From contig CM027380.1 of the NCBI GenBank assembly GCA_015680905.1, forward strand, positions 48,644,001 through 48,708,000: a stretch of DNA of 64,000 nt, written 5' to 3'. The stretch is from Coptis chinensis. Its lineage: Eukaryota > Streptophyta > Magnoliopsida > Ranunculales > Ranunculaceae. Positions 57,357 through 64,000 of this stretch are shown in pieces; the first letter of the stretch is position 1; the number at the start of each line of letters is the position of its first letter. Below the pieces are notes generated by a model. That model worked only from the letters and a program-made list of their open reading frames with translations. It did not search any database and was not told the origin of the DNA. A program made the translations under genes and the position numbers.

Positions 57357-59013
57357 AGTATTTTGCTTGTCCTCAAGCAAATATGAGAAATTAGAATAAG
57401 TGACCAAAAATGGAGTTCTAACTACTCTCGTTTCGCTGAGTGCGATTGCATTTACCATATTCAATAAGGCCTTAAACCACTAGGAATTCCCTAGTGGACG
57501 AGTTATAGCCTCGTGAGAGTTTTCCAGTGAAGGTACTCACAAACTTCATCTATACTACAATGACTAAGAAATAAAACTATTATTTCCTCATTCATGTCTC
57601 AACTATCTATACATCTCACTAGCAAATGAATAAGAATAACCAAGTCAAAACCTAAGCTAATATATGCATAATAATCAATCATCTATGATACAAATATATA
57701 TACTATGAGTAATACTATGAAATGCAATAGCAGGTCCGTTTTCTGAAAAACTTCGGAATAATAGCATCCTTAAGTAGGTCCTCACATAAAAGTCAAGACA
57801 AAAATCACTCGATTTTTCGGCTCAAGTTTTGCTACTCCAATTATGCAATGGGCACACTTTACCTTACAACCTCAATGACACACTAGGAAGCCGGAGTCGA
57901 TCAAACACATCTGCCACTTACTATCACACTAACTTATTCCTAATTGAGCTAGAGGTCTTTATTAGGTGTTCAAGGGGATTAGGAGATGGTTTAAGAAGGA
58001 AGGAAATGGATATTCAAAAGGACAAGTCTGAGATAATAGAGTCTTCATATTATGTAACTTAGAGAAAACCTTGTTATTTTCTTTTGCTTCTATACTTTGT
58101 TTCCATCCTTAGCCATATTTTTCTTTTTCTTTTCTTTGGCTTTTGACTCCCTTTTATTCTATTGTTGGAGTTTTTATTTACTTCGATTTTTCTTTTTCTT
58201 TTCCTTGGATGGAAACTTCTTTTCTTTTTCTGAAGCAACTAACTAATTTTTGTTTACACAGGTTTTTCTCTTCTTCTTTCTTCCTCATTCTATTCTCGGA
58301 CTTATTCTAAATTGGGTAGGTTGATTTTTTTTTTATTATTATTATTATTATTTTTTTGTAACAGGGTAAAGGATTTGTGGTTTATGAAAGGCTAAAGAAA
58401 GGCTCAGAGGGGCGACTAGCGGAAAATAATTCATAGGTTTGAATTTCTGGCTATATCGATCCAAAGAGGCCTAAATTCTCGCTTAGGATATGGTATAGTG
58501 ATCAAGCAAGTGGACGTGTGATTTCTCTATCCGGATTTTACTTCTCCCTTGTGTCATTTCTCAATTGTTTCGCTCATATAAGGCTTTAGGCTATATTCTC
58601 ACAGGATTTGTAGAATAAGTACTCTAGCCTAGATTTTAAACTTATCGCTAACAATCATATATACTCATGTAATATATTTATAGATAGATGCAAAGATTAT
58701 TACCTACATATTAACCTAAGTTTCTAATAATTATTCTCGATGCAAAAGCTCATTGAGACTTCTAGATTGTTAAGAGCATAGAGAAAGAAAACAATACCAA
58801 TATTCCTAAGTGTATAGCATAAACTTATTTATTTATATTTTTGAAATTTTTAACTTGAAAACAAATGCATATTATACATATCTATATCCTAACAGATGCC
58901 TTAATTACACGTGTTTCTATGCCCACCCCCAAACAAGAAGCATGCTTTGTCCTCAAAGCATTTAAATAAAGAGGGTAGAAAAATACCATGGAAACGCGTG
59001 AAATTCTGGAACA
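57357..59013 (-). other. 3' untranslated region of element D, no gene
   Basis: Reverse-strand homologue of E 36590-38234, including the PPT-like block at 58923-58936 and a TTA-rich run at 58330-58356. No ORF is supported. Confidence 0.6.
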
Positions 59014-59151
59014 CTTACAAAACAAGGTTAAAACATACTAATATAGGAAATAAAAACTGACGCAACTCGATAAGAGTTCCACCCATTATGGGGTTAATAA
59101 AAGTCAAATTGCTTGGGACTTAAGCAGACACTACTTGAAACTAAAACTTAC
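59014..59151 (-). other. Intron-like segment after ORF B in D
   Basis: Minus strand: donor GTAAGT at 59151 downward. The acceptor region reads TTTTGTAAG rather than TTTTGCAG, so splicing may be weakened. Confidence 0.4.
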
Positions 59152-59165
59152 CTCCACTCCAGCGT

Positions 59166-59946
59166 TTACTTGTCATCCTCCTCTTCTATAAAGAAGTGAG
59201 GTTCCTTCGCATCCTGCCATGCCATTATAATTTGCCAAGCTTGCCGCCATTTATCATCTATGGATGCTAACCTGTTAAGTGCCACTTGGTCGGATGGGGT
59301 GTAAGGTGCAACTTGATGAGGTTGTATCCTCCACCCTTGCCAAGTCATTGCACGGAAAGATCGAATAATAGAATTGGGGGTCTCACAATGTCGGCCCCAA
59401 ACCGGTCCGTGAAAGCGCACAACAACAGGGAAGAAACATAGCATAATACGGCAAACTAATATAGGCATAAAAGATACTTATGCCTCATGCTATGGGCTCA
59501 TGCTAAATTAGACATTAAGGTCTTGGGAAGGTCATATAGCGTTCCTCGGCTAAAGCAAGGAAAACGCTGCTGCAAGTGGCATCATTCACGTAAGAAAAAC
59601 GCCATTCCCTAAAATGTTTAGCATGATCCAAAACATAACAGTTCCTATGTTTATGGGACGGGCTACCAAGGCGACGTTATATTCCTCTTGGTCCTCGATA
59701 CGGAAAATGCCTGCCCCATACGACTCATGCAAAAACTCATAAGTGTAGACATACATATTATCGACCCAATAGCACCATGGGTCTTGTATTTCAGCGGGCA
59801 TGACAAGTCCAAGAACAATTTCTAGCAAGAACCATAAGCGGTTCCCAGCCTACGTATGTGATCACCTCGCGAAACCAAACACTATAAGTAGTGCTTTGGA
59901 ACAAATCTTCGAAAGACTGTTCCGGTATTATTGTAGGAGATGTCAT
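59166..59946 (-). pseudogene. Post-pol ORF B of element D
   Basis: Minus strand from MTSPTIIPEQSFEDL at 59946 to EPHFFIEEEDDK at 59166. Frameshifts occur near 59790 and between 59590 and 59470. Matches ORF B of E throughout: LGLVMPAEIQDPWCYWVDN, EYNVALVARPINIGTVMFW, the P-I-L-V-x-R-I-M block, RSFRAMTWQGWRIQPHQ and VAPYTPSDQVALNRL. The segment between the two halves is degenerate and shorter than in E. Function unknown. Confidence 0.6.
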
Positions 59947-61079
59947 CTCAAAACTACGCTCTGGAACAGCTGTAAATGAACCGAAAATAACCCGCAAAAA
60001 ACTGGAATTTTGCTGGTTTACAAAAGTCAGGGCGCGAGGGCGCTCCACTTGGGCGTAGGTCGCGCTCTGTTGATTTTAGAATTCCAGTGTTTTGAGCGCG
60101 AGTCACGCTTACCTTAGGCGCGGGAACGCTCTGAACAAAATTTCTGACAAAAGTGTAGAGGCTGGCGGCCTCTTCCTATGCGCATCACGGCTCTCAGAGG
60201 TGTCGATGGTTTGAAATCAAGGCCTAAACGCGGGAAAGCGTGGGGAGTGAAAGGTGGGTGATGGAAGTTAGGTGTAGTGTGGGTTGTGAGTGTAGAATGA
60301 ATGAAGTTTATATAGGTTTTAAGTTGCTAAAATGGATTGCGAAGTTGGCAAAAAGCTTTTATGGCAATTTTCGGAAATAATAAAATTTCCAAACCTGAAA
60401 ACGGAAACAACTCATTTTCTTGATTCTAAAACAATCCTAATATCTTTTAGGTTGAATTTAGGATAGAACTGCCTAACTCATCGATATTTCATCCTACCAC
60501 AATATCTATTAATAGATATGCCTATATTGACAATATTCTCAACCCTCACTCCAAAACAACTTCTAGACTTGAGGATCCTACAACAAATCATGGTAGAGTA
60601 AATAATACCACCCCCAAACAATTCGGGAAGGTGGGATTAACAATAAAAATAGCGCACAATTTGAAAATAATCACATTATATTAAAATAGAAATTCAAACA
60701 ACATTTAACTACCAAATTCAAAGTTAACTACGGAATTTAACAACGTAACATCCTATCTACTAAAAATAATAATAAAAATAAAAAATAAAAAAAAAAAAAA
60801 CATCAAAATAACAACAAGAAGAAATCTAGCTACTCTTCAAGGGAGCGAGGTAGGGGTAAGAATAGGAATTTGAGTGATCAAGAATGGAAAAACCAAACAC
60901 CCCACCCCCAAACAATTTTTTTTGAAAATAGGTTTGTAAAAATTTGTTTTAAAATGTGGGTCTTTTAAAGTCAGATTCCCGAGACTTAATGTGGGGTCAT
61001 TTTACGTCAGATTCCCCTAGACTGTGCACACCCCCAAACAAGCATGAAACTGGGGTGGCATAAAGTGGATGATGCGTGG
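59947..61079 (-). other. Spacer between ORF X and ORF B in D, with leader-like module
   Basis: GC-rich motifs at 60030-60240 ('agggcgctccacttgggc', 'gtcgcgctctg', 'gcgcgggaacgctc') are the leader-like module before ORF B. Tracts CCACCCCCAAACAA at 60608 and 60902, and a similar one at 61028, are PPT-like on the minus strand. ORF A, expected here from E, is missing. An 85-codon frame upstream of ORF B (60048) is only the 5' extension of its frame. Confidence 0.55.
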
Positions 61080-62840
61080 TCAACTATAAACAAATAGTCG
61101 GAAGAGTTGGGGGTCTAGCCATAAAAACATGATACTAAATGCACCCCCAAACAGAATAATGTTGTATAATTGGAAGCAAACATGTAAGCGAATGAATGAA
61201 AACTTATGCATCCTATCAAAGAATATATGCAAACCATCATGTGATTGTTGTTTTAAATAGTTGAAATGACCAAAAAGATGAATTAGCGATACTTTAGGTG
61301 AGAAGGGAATGAAGTGTGGGTCCTGATGTCTTTCATGAAGCTCAGATGAAGAAAAATAAGACAAACTAGGTTTTTCCCTATACTCGGTGAAAGCTTGGCT
61401 CTCAATTACCGGCATGGTGTGCTCATGGGAATGTGTGCTAGGCAAACACTCTTCACTGTGAGGGTAGAAAAAATTATAGAGGGTCTCTGAGGCAATTGGC
61501 TCAAGGGCAAAATCGAGGTTCCTTTTAAATGGTGGGTGAATGGATGGCTTAGTTATGGTAGATGGTTGGATTATAGGAGGTGGTAACTCAGGTGGATGGT
61601 GGTTGGTTGGTGATTCATCGGGTGGTGGATCCTCACATGCTCTTAAGAACTCTACATCTGGCTTAGCTGAATCCACAAGTTTGTGGTTCGTGGCTTTATC
61701 TTTAAGATTTTCCTCTATTTCTTCCATTGTTATTTCCTCAGCTGCCAAACTGAATTTAGATTCACATTGCTCTAAAGATGTAACTTCCTCGTTTTCTTTC
61801 ACATTAACTTGTTCATGCCTTAGATTTGAATTGTTAATCTCCATGTCCTCACCCTCTTCCTCTAAAACACTACAAGTATCCTCAATGGCCTCATTCGAAT
61901 GTGTCGAGACATCATCCGCCGAGGTGCGGTTTGCAAACTCAAAGGCCTGGACATGCTCAACAGGAGGGTCCATATTACGAGAATGCCAATAGTTATCAAA
62001 TTCTTCCTTCGTCACATCTTTATAAATATCTTCTAAAGTGTAATCATTATATTCATCGTCAGGTGGATCAGTGGGAAGTTCCTCGGAGACATCGCTCAAG
62101 TTTGAGTGGTCATCCGAAACTAGTCCTAAAGAGTCGTCTACAGAAATTTCCTCATCCAGGTGGGGTGTGGAGTTAATATCATGGTTAATGGGAGGGTTTT
62201 CGGAAGGTAATGGTTCATGAAATGTAGGGTAGGTGTGAACTAGGTTGACTGGGTTAGTTATGGGAATAGTGTCGATCTCTAGCATGGTAGAAATGTCTGG
62301 CGCAGGTGAACCTAGTATCTTTAGGTTTCGGTTTATTTCCTGAATTATTAATTTGTTTTGGGCCATCATTTCATCGAATGTTGTTAGCTGAGGTGAAGCT
62401 TGGTGGTGTGGGTCTGGTTGGTATGGTGGTTGATAGTCATAGTTATTGGCATTTGAGTGACTCTGGTTGATATCGTACTGTGATGGGTTAGGTTGAGGCT
62501 GAATGGCTGGTTGATTGTTATTGGTGGAATTACATGAATAGTTTGGATGACTAGAAAATTCTTGATTATATGAGTCACTATAAAAATTTGAAAATTTAGG
62601 CTCATAATTATTAGTATATCCTATAGTAGGCTCAGACTCTTGATATGATGGGCATTGAGAAGCCCAATGGTCAGGACTACCACATCATGAACATGGTGAA
62701 GGGTTCCCATAATGATTACAAGATTGCTCTTGATTTGATGGGCAATGAGAAGCCCAATGGTCAGGACTACCACAGCATGAACATGGTGAAGGGTTTGCAT
62801 AATTATCATATGATTGTTGGTCTACATATTGATATGCCAT
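61080..62840 (-). pseudogene. Zinc-knuckle plus ORF X protein of element D (one TGA)
   Basis: One frame of 586 codons from MAYQYVDQQSYDNYANPSPC (62840) to LFRLFVYS (61080), interrupted only by TGA at codon 52 (62685-62687). Two CCHC knuckles come first: CSCCGSPDHWASHC, and a copy 30 residues later where TGA replaces the second Cys. An Asn/Gln/Pro-rich part follows, then MMAQNKLIIQEINRN, long acidic segments (DDSLGLVSDDHSNLSDVSEE) and a proline-rich stretch. The conserved ORF X core PPFKRNLDFALEPIASETLY and a hydrophobic end with ILFGGAFSIMFLWLDPQLF complete it. From codon 158 on (62369-61080), 429 codons are fully open. Knuckles suggest RNA binding; the remainder is of unknown function. Confidence 0.65.
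62660..62820 (-). repeat. 90-bp tandem duplication of the zinc-knuckle coding segment
   Basis: 'agcccaatggtcaggactac' occurs at 62661 and 62751. The two 90-base units encode the two knuckles of element D. Confidence 0.85.
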
Positions 62841-63420
62841 ATTTGTTTTTCAAATATATTATAGGGCAATTAATATGCAACCACAACTCTAAGCATACAT
62901 TTCTAGATAGGCGTGTGGTATTTCGTTTTAAGAAAACAAGCCTGATTATACTAGAATTAAAACTCCTCTGACAGAAGAAACGAGGAGTGAAAGAAGGAGT
63001 ACCTGAATGCCTCCTTGCTTCGCTTACGAATAGCGTCTTGTTTACGCGTGTTCAGTGTATATAACAAGTTACAACACTGAAAAACTTGAAAAATCAAAGT
63101 TTGAATCAAACCTGCGGAAATCCGACAAAATCAAAATTTGGTAGCGGCGCCAGCGCTTCAAGATAAATCAAGTTCTGTTGTTTTTGTCGCTGGTCACGCG
63201 CTTGATGTGGGCGCGGGTCGCGCTCAGTATAAATTGATATTACAGTGTTTTAAGCGCGGGTCGTGCTCACTATGGGGGCGGGTCGCGCTCCGTGTAACTT
63301 TTCGCAGAATTTTTCAAATCTAAAACGGACAACCACAGTATGAATCAAACAAGGGTGGGTGGGTGAAATGGGACTTAAAAAGACTAATTAAACTACGAAA
63401 ACAATACGAAAGTGAACTAA
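62841..63420 (-). other. Leader of element D with GC-rich module
   Basis: Contains 'gcgcgggtcgcgctc'-type repeats at 63150-63295 around 'acagtgttttaagcgcgggt', matching the A leader and the modules before ORF B. The usual N-terminal gag is absent between leader and knuckle. No ORF is supported. Confidence 0.55.
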
Positions 63421-63436
63421 GATGGTAGCGGCGCCA
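63421..63436 (-). other. Primer binding site of element D
   Basis: Minus strand TGGCGCCGCTACCATC, two bases from the LTR; one base different from the A and E sites. Confidence 0.75.
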
Positions 63437-63438
63437 TT

Positions 63439-64000
63439 TGATAAAAAATTAAAATTGAATAGTCTACCTACGAAATGAACGATGAATTCAAAACGTAAGT
63501 AAACTAAAACTTAACTTTTCTATGTGTTCTCTATATCAAAGATTTGTCTACTCTCTATCTTGCGATAGTACGAGTAGGAAGTTCTTTCCACTCCTAGTCC
63601 TTCCATGTTGTGTTTCAGTATTCTAATTACTCTCTCTAAGTCTAGAGATTTCACGAGGTGTTATGCTACAATGCAACTACCCACAAGTTACAAATACTCA
63701 ACTACGTGATTCAACTACGGAAATGCTACGTTGATTCTATATTGAGGAATTAGGGGGGATTGATTCCACCTTAACTAAACTTAACTCTCTAACGACTAAT
63801 CTTCGTAATCCGAATTGAACTACTACGCAGAACAATTGGTTCTTCCTAATCCCTAATTACACATGGCATTTCTACCAATTCGTAACTAGCGTGTGAACGA
63901 TTAACCCCATTCTCATGGTGAATTAATCGTTTCTAGAGTGGAATAGGAAATTACGGCGACTCTACGATAATCGGAATCAAGCTTTCATCAAGGCTTCTCA
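63439..64000 (-). repeat. 5' LTR of element D (partial, window edge)
   Basis: Matches 55841-56400 closely, including 'gaatagtctacctacgaaat', and runs off the window. Confidence 0.85.

Larger units (their letters stand above)
55841..64000 (-). mobile_element. Element D: non-autonomous Athila-related element, minus strand, right end beyond window
   Basis: 3' LTR 55841-57342, internal 57343-63438 and 5' LTR from 63439 onward, all minus strand. A PBS next to the 5' LTR and a PPT next to the 3' LTR fix the orientation. The interior encodes a zinc-knuckle/ORF X protein and ORF B only; protease, RT, RNase H, integrase and ORF A are absent. It is inserted into the 3' region of C. The left flank ATAAT should recur after the 5' LTR outside the window. 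Confidence 0.85.

Noticed and set aside
61540..61992. 150-codon plus-strand frame opposite ORF X
   Set aside because: Shadow of the conserved minus-strand frame of element D.

Overview
The window is a block of nested plant transposable elements. I see no host gene, no tRNA or rRNA gene and no CRISPR. The Athila-type Ty3/gypsy elements, an L1-like LINE, a Tekay-like solo LTR and plant-style tRNA-Asp primer sites point to gene-poor, probably pericentromeric heterochromatin of a flowering plant, most likely a eudicot. The species cannot be named from this sequence. Nearly every long reading frame belongs to a transposon, and most are broken.

Layout, with labels used below. Z (1-2562) is the leader and decayed gag of an Athila-like element cut off by the window start. 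B (2563-18648) is a related non-autonomous element arranged LTR-internal-LTR-internal. A non-autonomous LTR element, L (6394-12262, TSD ATCCC), sits inside B's ORF. A LINE (18649-20818 and 46859-50001) follows and is split by element A (20819-46858, TSD CCCAA). A contains a foldback MITE (22983-23210), a coding-rich Athila element E (24875-39719, TSD ATCCA) and a solo-LTR-like insert S (39735-41039) flanked by a 30-bp inverted repeat. The LINE's 3' part is cut at 50002 by element C on the minus strand. C's 3' LTR carries a 3.9-kb Tekay-like solo LTR T (50300-54248, TSD TGCTA). C's 3' region is in turn interrupted at 55841 by element D, also minus strand, which runs off the window end.

Only E keeps gag, protease, reverse transcriptase, RNase H and integrase, and these carry frameshifts, stops and an RT active-site change (FMDN). 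E also has two further ORFs after pol, called here ORF A and ORF B. The other Athila relatives (A, B, D) lack RT, RNase H and integrase. They share instead a proline/acid-rich ORF ('ORF X') downstream of gag or zinc-knuckle sequence, and keep different subsets of ORF A and ORF B. They were presumably mobilised by E-like relatives. ORF blocks are repeatedly followed by a TTGTTTGGGGGTGG tract like the 3' polypurine tract, and a GC-rich leader-like module lies before both gag/ORF X and ORF B. This suggests a modular layout.

The most unusual observations are: the conserved ORF X lineage; two unrelated LTR elements (L and E) inserted at exactly the same codon of two ORF X copies; reiterated internal PPT-like and leader-like modules; the alternating ~58-bp array in L; and a dense TTGAC (W-box core) array in solo LTR T. 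Boundaries of complete insertions rest on target-site duplications read directly. Family assignments rest on recognised motifs without any database search.
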